Notes: generated by a model not told the origin, from the sequence alone. Shown: positions 42,234-52,224, counted from the stretch's first letter. The stretch is DNA of 64,000 bases from Mesorhizobium loti (GCA_002356515.1 AP017605.1:5875020-5939019); one strand, 5' to 3'. Numbers and translations: made by a program.

Positions 42234-42738
42234 TTTCGCCTCGCCGATTGCTGGCGGATTGTGCCACTGGGAGTTGGCGAACGCCACTCGATTCCGCCGC
42301 GGGTCAACGCCCAGACCTGCCGATGCAGACAGAAGTGATCGATGCCATCGTTCTGAAACCGGGCGCGCGGTCGCCATCGGCACCGGGGAGGTAGCGAGAG
42401 ACTCGGGGGGCGGTGACACGGCCGCATCTGTCTCTCCAATACGGCTTGCGGATTCGTGGTCCGCATTAATCGGGCTCCTTCTTCGGTTCGCCAGACCATA
42501 CGAGAGAATACGAAGGAAACGGCTTGGCGAACCATCCGCTAACGTATTGATTTTGTGTAGAAAACGCTGACCCTCAGCGACTAACATAATCGTTATCCGC
42601 CAATGGGTTACGAAGCGGTTCGCCCAAATTGATTCAAGAAGCTGATCCAGCCACCCACTGAGCGCATTTATCTTCTATCGAATGGCGCTTTGCGCCTCAA
42701 TTCTGCCATCCAGCACAGCGTCTGCCGGTCTCAAAGCT
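42234..42738. other. Intergenic region with three GGTTCGCC words
   Basis: 505 bases without a convincing gene. It includes an inverted repeat GGTTCGCCA (42485-42493) with TGGCGAACC (42525-42533), spacer 31 bases, and a further GGTTCGCC at 42617-42624. The missing HTH part of the LysR pseudogene should lie here if it survived, but I could not read one. Confidence 0.4.
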
Positions 42739-43381
42739 GACGCGTAGCCGGAGCCGAGCTCTCAGGGCGCATCAGGATCACGGCTCCAACCATAATCGGC
42801 ATAACACGCTTGCCGGCCATTCTCGCTGCATTCGACGTCAGGCATCCCGGTGTCATTCTGGAGGTCAACCTTACCAATCGGCGTGTCGATCTCATTGCGG
42901 AAGGGTTCGACGCCGCCGTCCGGATTGACAAACTGCCGGATTCCGGTCTGGTTGCTCGGCGTCTGGGGACCTATGGTTTCGCCTGCTGCGCAGCTCCCGA
43001 CTTTGTCCGACGCTGCGGCAAGCTCACCCATCCCAGTCAGCTGTCGCAGGCGCGTTGCTTGCTCAATCTCAATTTTGTGCCGCGCAACCGATGGCCCTTT
43101 ATTGGGCCAAGTGGGGAAGAACTCACGGTCACTGTAGGATCGAGGTCGACCTTGATGAAGCTCAGCGCAAGCTCGCCATCGATGGTGCCGGTATTGCTTG
43201 TTTGCCGCTAGATCTAGTGAAAGGCGATCTTGCTGAAGGGCGCCTGGTGTCGATGTTTTCAGACTGGACCATGCCAACGATGCCCATACACACCGTTCAG
43301 CCCTCCCGCCGCTTTGTTCCCCAAAGGGTAAGGGAGTTTCTGACAGTTTTGGCAGCCAGTTTCAGTGACGATCCCATCTGA
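42739..43381 (+). pseudogene. LysR-type regulator remnant (HTH lost, frameshifted)
   Basis: The frame 42739 to about 43135 encodes a LysR linker and substrate-binding domain (GRIRITAPTIIGITRLPA, VNLTNRRVDLIAEGFDAAVRI, LVARRLGTY). After a frameshift near 43135 the domain continues in another frame to 43381 (DEAQRKLAIDGAGIACLPL, GRLVSMFSDW, RVREFLTVLAASF). The N-terminal winged helix, about 90 residues, is missing upstream where a stop codon occurs. Both ends and the frame are broken, so this is a decayed gene. Confidence 0.82.
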
Positions 43382-43834
43382 CATTAAGCGAGCACCTAGG
43401 CCGAAGGCAGCAAGCGGTATGTCCCGCTCGCGCAAAGCTCCCTGTAGGGTGGCCCCGGCAACTTACGGCGAGAGCAGGGCGCTAAACAAATTTGACCGCG
43501 ACGGACAATCGTTTGGCATTCGTCCGCGTCGACGTGAAAGTCCGCAATTCAGCGCACGGTGATGCGACGCCGCACGCAATGGTCGCGTCATCTTGGCTAC
43601 CGGAGGGCCAGGGGAAGGACCTGGTTCGTCATTGGCGGCATGCCAGTCTATCAGTGCTCAATGGTAGTGCCAGGACAACGCCAATCGCCAAGGACAGGTT
43701 TGTGCGAGATGATCGCTTGGCAACCAGAAAAAGGCGGATGCCTACTTAATAGGCGTTGTCGCGCCGTACAGTGGCTAGAGCGAAAAAGGGCTTCCATGCT
43801 TCCTACAGCTAGTCTTTAGATTGTGAGGATTATT
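43382..43834. other. Intergenic region before the aminotransferase gene
   Basis: 453 bases with only short, uncharacteristic frames. It may contain further decayed sequence of the island. A GAGG ribosome-binding site at 43825-43828 precedes the aminotransferase ATG at 43835. Confidence 0.4.
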
Positions 43835-45235
43835 ATGGTTAAACCTGCTCTCTCACCAACGGAAACCGGCGCCCCCACCAATGAGCGGTTTCACCTGATC
43901 CAGGCCGCCCCTCTGGCCGGCAGTATCGGTGCGGAAGCTCGCGAACTCATCACATCCTCGGAAGATATCTTCGTCACTGATCAGAGCGGCAGAAAACTGA
44001 TCGACGGACCGGCAGGCATGTGGTGCATCAACGTGGGACATCGCAACCAAGCCCTGGCCGATACATTGCGCGACCAGGCAATGTCCCTGACCTATTCAAC
44101 ACCGTGGTATACAAGCAACGCTCCCGCGGAGAAGCTTGCGCAGATGCTCGCGGAGCGCGCGCCGGGTGACCTCAACCATGTCTTCTTGACGACTGGTGGT
44201 TCATCCGCGGTCGAAACAGCAATACGGCTCGTGCAATTCTACAACAACGTCCGTGGACTGCCGCAGAAGAAGTTGTTGATCTCACGCCAAGGAAGCTACC
44301 ACGGCTCGACCTACCTGACGGCGTCGCTGAACGGCCGCCCGCGTGATCACGACTGGATGGATGGCGCAGGCGATCTCGTCAGAAAGCTGACTTGCCCCAA
44401 TCCCTTCCACCGACCGGCGGACTTGTCGCTGGAGGCGTTCGAAGATTTCCTCGTCGATGAGTTCCGCGCGCTCATCGAGCGCGAGGGTGCCCAGCAGATC
44501 GCCGCTTTTATCGCCGAACCGATCCAGGCGAGCGGCGGAGTGTTGATGTCGCCGCCGAACTATCTCAAGCGCATGCGAGCGCTCTGCGCCGAAAATGACA
44601 TTCTGTTTATCGCCGACGAGGTCGTCACCGCTTTCGGACGCCTCGGCCATATCTTCGCATCGCATGATGTGTTCGGAATCCAGCCGGATATGATCACTTT
44701 CGCGAAGGGCGTCACCTCCGGATATTTTCCTTTGGGCGGCCTCATGGTGTCCGATCGTCTGCTCAGCGGACTTCGCCGCCTGAACCATCCTAAGGCGAAC
44801 TTCGTGCATGGTCTGACCTATTCCAGCCATCCCATCGGCTGTGCGGTGGCCATCCGCAATATCGAACTGTTGGAAGATGGCCTGCTTGAGCACGCGCGTG
44901 AAATCGGTCCCTATTTTCAGGAGCAGTTGCGGACGCTCGAGGAGCTGCCCCTCGTAGGCGAGGTGCGCGGCGCCGGACTGATGGCGGGGATTGAATGTGT
45001 TGCCGACGCCAAGACGGACAATCGTCTCGATCTTGATCTGACCGTCGGCAAGCGGATCGATTTTCACTGCCAGGAGAATGGGTTGCTAGTCCGCCCCCTG
45101 ATCAACATGTGCGTGATGTCACCGCCGCTGACCATCAGCCGTTCGCAAATCGACATGATGACCGATGCTCTTCGCAAGGGGATTGAAGCCACCGCGGATG
45201 ACCTGATCCGTGAGGGACTTTGGAAGCCGGCATGA
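43835..45235 (+). CDS. Class III (omega-type) pyridoxal-phosphate aminotransferase
   Basis: 466 residues from ATG 43835 with GAGG six bases upstream. Fold type I class III enzyme: IDGPAGMWCINVGHRN near the start, cofactor-phosphate segment TTGGSSAVETAIRL, aromatic stacking region SRQGSYHGSTYL, Asp in FIADEVVTAFGRLG, and the Schiff-base Lys in DMITFAKGVTSGY. It resembles omega-aminotransferases that use polyamines, beta-alanine, taurine or similar terminal amines with pyruvate. The specific substrate is not clear. An AraC regulator gene lies 180 bases downstream in the opposite direction. Confidence 0.88.
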   Translation: MVKPALSPTETGAPTNERFHLIQAAPLAGSIGAEARELITSSEDIFVTDQSGRKLIDGPAGMWCINVGHRNQALADTLRDQAMSLTYSTPWYTSNAPAEKLAQMLAERAPGDLNHVFLTTGGSSAVETAIRLVQFYNNVRGLPQKKLLISRQGSYHGSTYLTASLNGRPRDHDWMDGAGDLVRKLTCPNPFHRPADLSLEAFEDFLVDEFRALIEREGAQQIAAFIAEPIQASGGVLMSPPNYLKRMRALCAENDILFIADEVVTAFGRLGHIFASHDVFGIQPDMITFAKGVTSGYFPLGGLMVSDRLLSGLRRLNHPKANFVHGLTYSSHPIGCAVAIRNIELLEDGLLEHAREIGPYFQEQLRTLEELPLVGEVRGAGLMAGIECVADAKTDNRLDLDLTVGKRIDFHCQENGLLVRPLINMCVMSPPLTISRSQIDMMTDALRKGIEATADDLIREGLWKPA

Positions 45236-45415
45236 TCCGGCCGCCTGCCTTCCTTTTAGGCAGGGCAGATGGCTAGACGACAACCAACCAGCCTGAGCAT
45301 TTTTGAAGCCGGGCCTGAAGCTCCCTTGGGGTGCCTTCAGGTTCTGAAGCGCAAGCCAGTGAACGCTGAGGATATGGAGCAAGTGCGGTGACGATGCGGG
45401 ACGCCCTTGGCGATG

Positions 45416-46315
45416 CTAACCCTTCAGGGTCTGAGAGGGTGTTTCGCCGAAAAGCGACTTGTAGCGCAGCGCAAAGCGGCTCCAGTGAAAGAAGCCCCAA
45501 TCCATTGCTATGTCAGATACCTTCCGCGGCGAACAACGAGCGTGCAGCAAGTCGCGGCGGGCGCCGTTGAGGCGAAGCATCATCAGGATTCTGTCGAGAG
45601 GGATCTGCGTGAAACTTTGGCAGGATGCCCTGAGGTTGAAGGGCGATACACCAAGATCTCGCGACAGCGACTTCACCGAATGGGGCATATCAGGCGCATC
45701 GAAAATTCGATCGCGGATCTTTCTATAGATTTTTTCTGTCTGCGCTATGTGCGGCATTTGGCGAACAAGGCTTTTCTGGAAAAGCAGCTCGAAACGATCT
45801 GTAATGACGTCCGCGAGCACGTCATCGAAGTCTCCCCACGCGCAGGGATGCGATTGTTGGCGAGCGCCACCGAGCAACGACAGCAGCCAGTCTGCAAGAA
45901 AAGCCGCATTCTCTAGCGGCGGTTCGACAAGCTCCGCTATTCTGCTGCGGTCCTCGTCCGCAACAGCATCACGCCTCAGGACGAGCATCAGCAGGTCGCT
46001 ATCGGCATCCATGAACCCGATGCGATTGGTCCAGTTTAAGGCGAAACCTGAGACGCCGGGCGCTTTTTCGCCGCGGACCAATTCGCTTCGATCGCGTTTA
46101 GGGTAGTAATAGAAGATCATGCTGCCTTCAGGCGCCGAGAACATTTGTTCCGTGCCGACACTGATGGTCTCGCGCAAAATCTCCACGCCTGGGAGCAGGA
46201 TAGCCATGGTTCGACCGTCATAGCCGCCGGTCGAGACCTGTCGGTATTCCTGCCGCCAACCTGGCAAGGACGCTTCCTGCTCCGTTGCGTCATGGAAGGT
46301 GGTCTCAAAATACAC
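45416..46315 (-). CDS. AraC family transcriptional regulator
   Basis: 299 residues. An N-terminal sensor region of about 195 residues is followed by a C-terminal AraC HTH domain (about 200-297): LGVSPFNLRASCQSFTQIPL forms the first HTH and VSDIAMDWGFFHWSRFALRY the second, with the usual end LFGETPSQTL. It converges with the aminotransferase gene, so it may control that gene or an unlinked one. Confidence 0.85.
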   Translation of the reverse strand: MYFETTFHDATEQEASLPGWRQEYRQVSTGGYDGRTMAILLPGVEILRETISVGTEQMFSAPEGSMIFYYYPKRDRSELVRGEKAPGVSGFALNWTNRIGFMDADSDLLMLVLRRDAVADEDRSRIAELVEPPLENAAFLADWLLSLLGGARQQSHPCAWGDFDDVLADVITDRFELLFQKSLVRQMPHIAQTEKIYRKIRDRIFDAPDMPHSVKSLSRDLGVSPFNLRASCQSFTQIPLDRILMMLRLNGARRDLLHARCSPRKVSDIAMDWGFFHWSRFALRYKSLFGETPSQTLKG

Positions 46316-46648
46316 GCCGCGCGCACCTCCTGCACTACTCTGAAGAATTTAGCGCCGAACCCTCGGTTGAAGAAATTTCAGGACAAGACATCACTCGCTC
46401 GCCTGTGCGGCTATCCTAGCGCGGGACGTCGCTCGTCGCTACCGTACCACGCTCCGATTTCAGCCTGACCTGCGATCGTACTATCACCGGATCGTCGACC
46501 TCTATCCTTCCCGTTTCGGGTCAGTGCCCAGTTATTGGGCATTTTCCGGAGTCCATCGCGCCGGATGGCCCTCGCCGTTGGTGGGGGCACCACCTGATGC
46601 GGCTGCTGAAGCTGATGGTCATCGCCGCGAGCGCTACCTCATGGACGT
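46316..46648. other. Intergenic region between two regulator genes
   Basis: 333 bases upstream of the AraC gene and downstream of the LysR gene. A small hairpin TGCCCA-GTTAT-TGGGCA followed by TTTTC is near 46526-46547. No gene was recognised; short frames on both strands look random. Confidence 0.4.
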
Positions 46649-47560
46649 TCAGCTTGCGTGCTTGTTGGCGTTTTCCGACTTCTGTACGGCGGACAGCAGC
46701 CATTCGACAAACAACGGGGCATCTGGATGGCGGCTGCTGCCTGCTGGTTGGATCAGATGAAACGCTTCATCGATAGGCACCGCGAGAGGAAACGGCGCTA
46801 TCAATCGGCCGGAGGCCAGGGCATGTCCGGCAAGGGAACTGCGGCCCAGTGCTACGCCTGCACAGTCCGCCGCCAACTCAAACGCCGTCAAGGACGAGTC
46901 GAGATGCAACCCTGAACCGGCATCGACTTGCTGGGCTCCAGCCGCCTTTAGCCAGATGCCCCAGCCTTCATGATAGCCCAGCACGTGCAACAGGCGATGA
47001 TGACGCAGGTCTTGCGGACTGTTCAGAGGATTGCGGCCAGGCAATTCGGGTGCGCAAAGGGGCGTGATGGTTTCCCACGTCAGGCGATGGCTGTTGAACC
47101 CAGGCCAGTGTCCGGTGCCGTATTGGATGTCGAGATCGAAGTCCTGCGCGTCAAAGGCGTCATTCCAGACGCTTGAAAGCAAGCGGATATTCTTGCCCGG
47201 ATAACGTTCGAGATATTCGGGCAAGCGCTGAGCCAGCCAATTGACCGAGAAGGAAATGGCGCATCGCACGGTCAGCGAGCTAGTCCGGCGCTGGCCAAAC
47301 ACCTCACGCGTACCGATAGCCAGCCGTTCCATCGCATCCTGCACCTTGGGCAGATAGGCGGCGCCAGATTTGGTGAGCTCCAGGCCGCGCGGGCGGCGGA
47401 TGAACAGCATATGGTGCAGATGGTGCTCCAACGATTTCACATGTTTGGACACCGCGGCTTGCGTGATGTGCAATTCGGAGGCGGCATGGGTGAAACTGAG
47501 CGTACGGGCCGAAGCCTCGAATGCGCGTAGCCATGTCAGAGGCGGCAGGTAACGGTTCAT
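46649..47560 (-). CDS. LysR-type regulator (GcvA-like), divergent from the dmd operon
   Basis: 303 residues from ATG complementary to 47558-47560 (MNRYLPPLTWLRAFEASAR). N-terminal winged HTH with LSFTHAASELHITQAAVSKHVKSLE (first part LSFTHAASELHITQAAVS) and the GcvA-type RRPRGLELTKSG wing, then a substrate-binding domain (about 90-300) with DLDIQYGTGHWPG. It is divergent from the dmdA-like gene with a 114-base gap, the standard layout for a LysR regulator and its target operon, so it is the probable DMSP- or acrylate-responsive regulator of the cassette. The effector is inferred only from context. Confidence 0.87.
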   Translation of the reverse strand: MNRYLPPLTWLRAFEASARTLSFTHAASELHITQAAVSKHVKSLEHHLHHMLFIRRPRGLELTKSGAAYLPKVQDAMERLAIGTREVFGQRRTSSLTVRCAISFSVNWLAQRLPEYLERYPGKNIRLLSSVWNDAFDAQDFDLDIQYGTGHWPGFNSHRLTWETITPLCAPELPGRNPLNSPQDLRHHRLLHVLGYHEGWGIWLKAAGAQQVDAGSGLHLDSSLTAFELAADCAGVALGRSSLAGHALASGRLIAPFPLAVPIDEAFHLIQPAGSSRHPDAPLFVEWLLSAVQKSENANKHAS

Positions 47561-47592
47561 AAGCGCGCTCCAAAACACAGCCATAACTTTTT

Positions 47593-47615
47593 GTATGGGT
47601 ATGCCCCCCTAATAC
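47593..47615. promoter_or_regulatory. GTAT...ATAC palindrome in the dmd/LysR divergent promoter
   Basis: GTAT (47593-47596) and ATAC (47612-47615) form an interrupted palindrome in the 114-base gap between the LysR gene and dmdA. LysR-type regulators bind interrupted palindromes, so this is a candidate operator; short arms make it uncertain. Confidence 0.3.
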
Positions 47616-47674
47616 GTCCTTTGACGAAACCGCGCCAGCCTGATCATTGGTTGTCGACCATAGGGGAGGGGCCG

Positions 47675-48778
47675 ATGTTTTCAGTTTTCCCAACGGCGCG
47701 ATTGCGGCCGTCACCGTTTTACGCCTCGGCCGTCGCCGAAGGTATGACCGCGGCAAGCATCTATAACCGGATGATCATGCCCACATCTTATGGTGATCCC
47801 GAGGCGGAATACTGGCGACTGATCAACGGCGTCTCTCAATGGGATGTCGGCGTGGAGCGCCAGGTGCAACTGAAAGGGCCGGATGCGGGCCGCCTGGCGC
47901 AGATCCTGTCACCGCGCGATCTGTCCAACTGCAAAGTCGGTCAGGGCAAATATGTGCCGCTATGCAACCATAGAGGCACGATCATCAATGATCCGATTCT
48001 GCTGAAGCTGGCGGATGACCTTTATTGGCTGTCGATTGCCGATAGCGACATCTGGTTTTGGGCCAGCGCCATTGCTGCCGAACGTGGCCTGACCGTCGAG
48101 GTCAGCGAGCCTGACGTCTCCCCCATGGCGCTGCAAGGGCCGAAAGCCGAGGATGTCGTGGCCCATGTATTGGGGGATTGGGTTCGACAGCTGAAGTATT
48201 TCTGGTTCAAGGAAACCGAAATCGAAGGCATCCCGGTGGCCGTTCAGCGCTCTGGGTGGTCCAAGCAAGGCGGGTTCGAAATCTATCTGAAAGACGGGAC
48301 GCGCGGCACTCAGCTTTGGAATATTTTCAAGGAGGCGGGCCAGCCCTGGGGCATTGGCCCAGGCGCTCCTGCCACGGCGGAGCGCACCGAAAGCGGCCTT
48401 GTGTCGGTCGGCGGTGATACCGACGACGCGACCAATCCGTTCGAGGTGCGTCTGGGCAAGTACGTTGATCTTCATGTTGCCGATGACGTCGTGGGCATCC
48501 AGGCGCTACGCCGGATCGAGGCGGAAGGTGTCAAACGCCATCAGCTCGGTCTGGTGCTTGAAGGCCATGCCCCTGCTCCCCTGGGCTTCCGCCGCCAAGA
48601 CATCATCCGCAATGGCCAGCGCATCGGCATGATGACCAATTGCGTCTGGTCACCGCGCCTGAAAGCCAACATCGGCTATGCGCTGATCGACGCAGGCGTG
48701 CCTGCAGGCGAAACAGTGCAGGTGATGCGCGATCCGGGGCCGGTTTCCGCCAAACTCGTAGAGCTGCCTTTTCTGTAA
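47675..48778 (+). CDS. dmdA: Dimethylsulfoniopropionate demethylase-like protein (DmdA)
   Basis: 367 residues from ATG 47675, preceded by GGGGAGGG; a start at 47591 is possible but poorer. GcvT/aminomethyltransferase fold. The N-terminal half follows DmdA rather than GcvT: YNRMIMPTSYGDPEAEYW, GVSQWDVGVERQVQLKGPDA (first part GVSQWDVGVERQV), RDLSNCKVGQGKYVPL, DIWFWASAIA, SEPDVSPMALQGPKAEDV and RSGWSKQGGFEIYL. DmdA moves a methyl group from DMSP to tetrahydrofolate, yielding methylmercaptopropionate. The three following genes match the rest of the pathway (DmdB, C, D), which supports the call. Paralogous demethylases for related methylated compounds remain an alternative. Confidence 0.8.
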   Translation: MFSVFPTARLRPSPFYASAVAEGMTAASIYNRMIMPTSYGDPEAEYWRLINGVSQWDVGVERQVQLKGPDAGRLAQILSPRDLSNCKVGQGKYVPLCNHRGTIINDPILLKLADDLYWLSIADSDIWFWASAIAAERGLTVEVSEPDVSPMALQGPKAEDVVAHVLGDWVRQLKYFWFKETEIEGIPVAVQRSGWSKQGGFEIYLKDGTRGTQLWNIFKEAGQPWGIGPGAPATAERTESGLVSVGGDTDDATNPFEVRLGKYVDLHVADDVVGIQALRRIEAEGVKRHQLGLVLEGHAPAPLGFRRQDIIRNGQRIGMMTNCVWSPRLKANIGYALIDAGVPAGETVQVMRDPGPVSAKLVELPFL

Positions 48779-48807
48779 CGCCGGGACCTTGGCCATAGGA
48801 TCAGAGC

Positions 48808-50433
48808 ATGAGACAGCACTACGACGCCGCCCGCCGCGATGACGCCAATTACGTGGCCCTGTCTCCACTGTCATTCCTGAAAAGGGCCGAGTTGGTCTAC
48901 TCCGGGCGCGCTGCGGTGACTTATGGCGACATAAGGCGCACATGGGCACAGACTGGCGCTCGCTGCCGTTCGGTCGCGGCGGGGCTGGCGGCTTTGGGCG
49001 TGGGGCCGGGGGACACGGTTTCGGTGCTGTCGCCAAACATTCCTGAACTCTTCGAACTGCACTATGCCGTACCCTTGTTGGGGGCTGTGTTGAACACGAT
49101 CAACACCCGCCTGGAGCCGGAAACCGTCGCCTATATCCTGGCGCATTCGGACTCGACGCTGGTGATTGCCGATACAGCCTTCGCGCCCCTGCTGCGTGAA
49201 GCCTTTCGATTGAATGGCAACACGCTCCCTGTGGTTGATATCGTCGATGCGCAGGCGCAGGCTTCTGCCGGGTTCGGCGAACGCAGCTATGACGATCTGG
49301 CGGCTCATTCTCCCATGGTATGGGAGCTGCCCAAGGATGAGTGGCAGGCGCTGGCGCTGAATTATACTTCCGGCACTTCGGGGCGGCCGAAGGGCGTGAT
49401 TTATCACCATCGCGGCGCTTATCTGATGGCGATGGGGACGATTGCCGCATGGGCCTTGCCGCAGCACCCGACCTACCTGTCGGTCGTGCCCATGTTCCAT
49501 TGCAACGGCTGGACCCATCCCTGGTCGATGGCGATCGTCGGAGCCAACATGGTTTTCACCCGCGATGCGTCGCCAGGCACACTGCTGGAGGCCATGGCGG
49601 CGCATCGCGTCACCCATATGGGAGCTGCGCCAATCGTGCTGCAAATGCTCTGCGACGGCCGCGATGCTTCCGCGCAGCCCTTCAATCCCCAGATCAGGGT
49701 CATGACCGCGGGTGCACCGCCTCCGCCCGCGGTTCTGGAAAAGGCCACGCAAATGGGTCTCGATGTGATGCAAGTGTACGGTCTGACCGAAACCTACGGT
49801 CATATTTCCCAATGTCTTTGGCAGGACGAATGGGAAGCCCTGTCCGTTTCTGCAAGAGCTGAAAAACAGGCGATGCAGGGCGTCGCCTTTCCGATGGTCG
49901 AGGACATCCGCGTTGTCGACCGCGACACCGGCACGGATGTACCGCGCGATGGGCTGACACAAGGTGAGATCGCCATTCGCGGCAATACGGTGATGAAGGG
50001 ATATTACAAGGACGCGACCTCCACCGCGGCGGCCTTCGAGTCTGGCTGGTTCTGGTCCGGTGATGCCGCGGTGGTCCATCCTGACGGGTATATTCAGATC
50101 CGGGACCGGCTGAAGGATGTGATCATCTCAGGCGGGGAAAACATCTCGTCCGTCGAGGTCGAGTCCGTTCTATACCGACACCCTGCGATCAGCCTTGCGG
50201 CCGTGGTGGCCCGCCCGCATCCGAAATGGGGCGAGAGCCCATGCGCCTTTGTCGAACTGCGCGAGGGCGCGAGCGCGACCGAAGCGGAAATCATTGCCTT
50301 CTGTCGCGCCAATATCGCGCATTTCAAAGCGCCGAAAACGGTGGTGTTCGGCCCTTTGCCAAAAACCGCGACAGGCAAGATTCAGAAGTTCATTCTGCGG
50401 GCGGCAGCCCGTGACCTGGGGCCTCAGGCATGA
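48808..50433 (+). CDS. dmdB: Methylmercaptopropionyl-CoA ligase-like acyl-CoA synthetase (DmdB)
   Basis: 541 residues. AMP-forming acyl-CoA ligase: YTSGTSGRPKGVIYHH near 187-202, GLTETYGH (A5), GYIQIRDRLKDVIISGG (A8) and the C-terminal catalytic Lys in PKTATGKIQKF. Length and sequence style match the medium-chain DmdB group that activates 3-methylmercaptopropionate with CoA and ATP. It begins 30 bases after dmdA and its stop overlaps the dmdC start (ATGA), so the genes are translationally coupled. Alone it could serve other short acyl groups; the operon fixes the likely substrate. Confidence 0.82.
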   Translation: MRQHYDAARRDDANYVALSPLSFLKRAELVYSGRAAVTYGDIRRTWAQTGARCRSVAAGLAALGVGPGDTVSVLSPNIPELFELHYAVPLLGAVLNTINTRLEPETVAYILAHSDSTLVIADTAFAPLLREAFRLNGNTLPVVDIVDAQAQASAGFGERSYDDLAAHSPMVWELPKDEWQALALNYTSGTSGRPKGVIYHHRGAYLMAMGTIAAWALPQHPTYLSVVPMFHCNGWTHPWSMAIVGANMVFTRDASPGTLLEAMAAHRVTHMGAAPIVLQMLCDGRDASAQPFNPQIRVMTAGAPPPPAVLEKATQMGLDVMQVYGLTETYGHISQCLWQDEWEALSVSARAEKQAMQGVAFPMVEDIRVVDRDTGTDVPRDGLTQGEIAIRGNTVMKGYYKDATSTAAAFESGWFWSGDAAVVHPDGYIQIRDRLKDVIISGGENISSVEVESVLYRHPAISLAAVVARPHPKWGESPCAFVELREGASATEAEIIAFCRANIAHFKAPKTVVFGPLPKTATGKIQKFILRAAARDLGPQA

Positions 50434-52181
50434 CTTTTGAAGCACCATTAAAGGACTTGATGTTCAATATCGCCCACATCGCGCCATGGTCCGGCGATGC
50501 GATGGGTGATCTCGAGATAGCGTCAGCGATCCTCGAAGAGTTCGGCCGCTTTTGTGCCGAGGAAATCGCACCGCTGAATGCCGCGGGCGACCGCATCGGC
50601 TCGCACTGGGACGGAGGTCACGTCCAAACGCCGCCCGGATTCCGTGAGGCCTATGCCAAGTTCATGGACATGGGCTGGCAGGGGTTGCGTCATCCTTCGG
50701 AATTTGGCGGGCATGATATGCCCCGCGCTGTCGCCGCTGCGGCGACCGAAATCATCAACGCGGCCAATATGAGTTTTGCGCTATGTCCTCTTTTGACCGA
50801 TGGCGCGATCGAGGCGCTTCTGCGTTTCGGGTCGCCTGAAATCCAACAGACCTATCTGCACAATCTGGTTTCCGGCAAATGGACCGGCACGATGAATCTG
50901 ACCGAGCCGCAGGCGGGCAGCGATCTGGCCCTGATACGGACAAGAGCCGAACGCCAGGCGAATGGCACCTATCAGATCTCCGGAACAAAGATCTTCATCA
51001 CCTATGGCGAGCATGATCTGGCCGAGAATATCATTCACCTCGTCCTTGCTCGAACGCCTGGCGCGCCCGACGGCGTCAAGGGCATCAGCCTGTTTCTCGT
51101 GCCGAAACTGCTGGTGGGCGAAAGTGGCGAACCCGGCGCGCAAAATTCGCTCCGCTGCCAAAGCATTGAACACAAGCTCGGCGTCAGAGCGAGCCCGACG
51201 TGCATGCTCGAATTCGAAAGCGCCACGGGCTATCTGATCGGCCGCGAAAACGCCGGGCTGGAATTCATGTTCACGATGATGAACGCGGCCCGCTTCGCCG
51301 TAGGCGTTCAAGGGGTTGCGATAGGCGAACGTGCATATCAAATGGCTCTGTCTTACGCAAAGGCCCGTATACAGGGCCGTCCAGTCGGTGGTAGCTCCCT
51401 TGAGGCAGTTCCCATTATCCTTCACGCCGATGTCCGCCGCATGCTGGCGCACATGCGCGCCACGACCGAAGGGGGCCGTGCCCTTGCCGCCGCTGCCGCG
51501 GGATGGCAGGACCGTGCGCAGTTTGCCGCCACGCCGGAACTGAGAGCGGAGGCCCTGGCGATAGGTGAATTTCTTGTGCCGCTGGTCAAGGGCTTCTGCA
51601 CCGAGATGAGCCTGCAGGTCGCATCAACCGGCGTGCAGATTTATGGTGGCATGGGATTCATCGAAGAAACGGGCGTTGCCCAGTACTACCGCGATGCACG
51701 AATCTTGCCGATCTACGAAGGTACAACGGCCATCCAGGCCAATGATCTGCTGGGCCGCAAGACGCTTCGGGACGGTGGATCAACGGCGAGACGCCTCGCT
51801 GCATTGATAGCTCAAACAGAAAATGCCCTACGGCAAGGCTCGCCCGTGGCGCAGGAGATCGCCGCGCAGTTGTCCGGCGCGCGGGAAGCATTTGAGTCCG
51901 TCGTTGCCCATCTGGTTGCGGTCAAGCCAACGGAGTTGAACGCCGCTTATGCCGGCGCCGTGCCCTATCTGATGCTGGCTGGCAATCTTGTAGCGGGCTG
52001 GCAACTGGCCCGCTCGGTCCTCGTCGCCGAAGCGGAACTGGAGGACGGCCAAGATCCCGATTTCATGACCGCCAAGATCGCCACGGCACGGTTCTACGCC
52101 CGACACATTCTCGGGGAGACCGACCTTCAGCGAGCCCGGGTCATGGACGGCGCCGCAAGCCTGTTGGACATCGAATTCTGA
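50430..52181 (+). CDS. dmdC: Methylmercaptopropionyl-CoA dehydrogenase-like acyl-CoA dehydrogenase (DmdC)
   Basis: 583 residues, the long ACAD form (DmdC is about 590) with an extra C-terminal helical domain (about 460-583). Features: FAD-binding TMNLTEPQAGSDLALIRT near 156, GTKIFITYGEHDLA, MNAARFAVGVQGVAIGERAY, and YRDARILPIYEGTTAIQAND, with the catalytic base Glu430 in IYEGTT. It would oxidise MMPA-CoA to methylthioacryloyl-CoA. It overlaps dmdB by four bases. The substrate is inferred from the operon. Confidence 0.84.
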   Translation: MTFEAPLKDLMFNIAHIAPWSGDAMGDLEIASAILEEFGRFCAEEIAPLNAAGDRIGSHWDGGHVQTPPGFREAYAKFMDMGWQGLRHPSEFGGHDMPRAVAAAATEIINAANMSFALCPLLTDGAIEALLRFGSPEIQQTYLHNLVSGKWTGTMNLTEPQAGSDLALIRTRAERQANGTYQISGTKIFITYGEHDLAENIIHLVLARTPGAPDGVKGISLFLVPKLLVGESGEPGAQNSLRCQSIEHKLGVRASPTCMLEFESATGYLIGRENAGLEFMFTMMNAARFAVGVQGVAIGERAYQMALSYAKARIQGRPVGGSSLEAVPIILHADVRRMLAHMRATTEGGRALAAAAAGWQDRAQFAATPELRAEALAIGEFLVPLVKGFCTEMSLQVASTGVQIYGGMGFIEETGVAQYYRDARILPIYEGTTAIQANDLLGRKTLRDGGSTARRLAALIAQTENALRQGSPVAQEIAAQLSGAREAFESVVAHLVAVKPTELNAAYAGAVPYLMLAGNLVAGWQLARSVLVAEAELEDGQDPDFMTAKIATARFYARHILGETDLQRARVMDGAASLLDIEF

Positions 52182-52224
52182 ATAGAACAATCAACCCTCT
52201 TCAACTCGGGAACAGGACCGTACA

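Noticed and set aside
42234..42587. 118-codon N-terminal extension of the epimerase-like gene
   Set aside because: The extension is Arg/Ser/Pro-rich without domain pattern, while the Rossmann motif begins right after the ATG at 42233.
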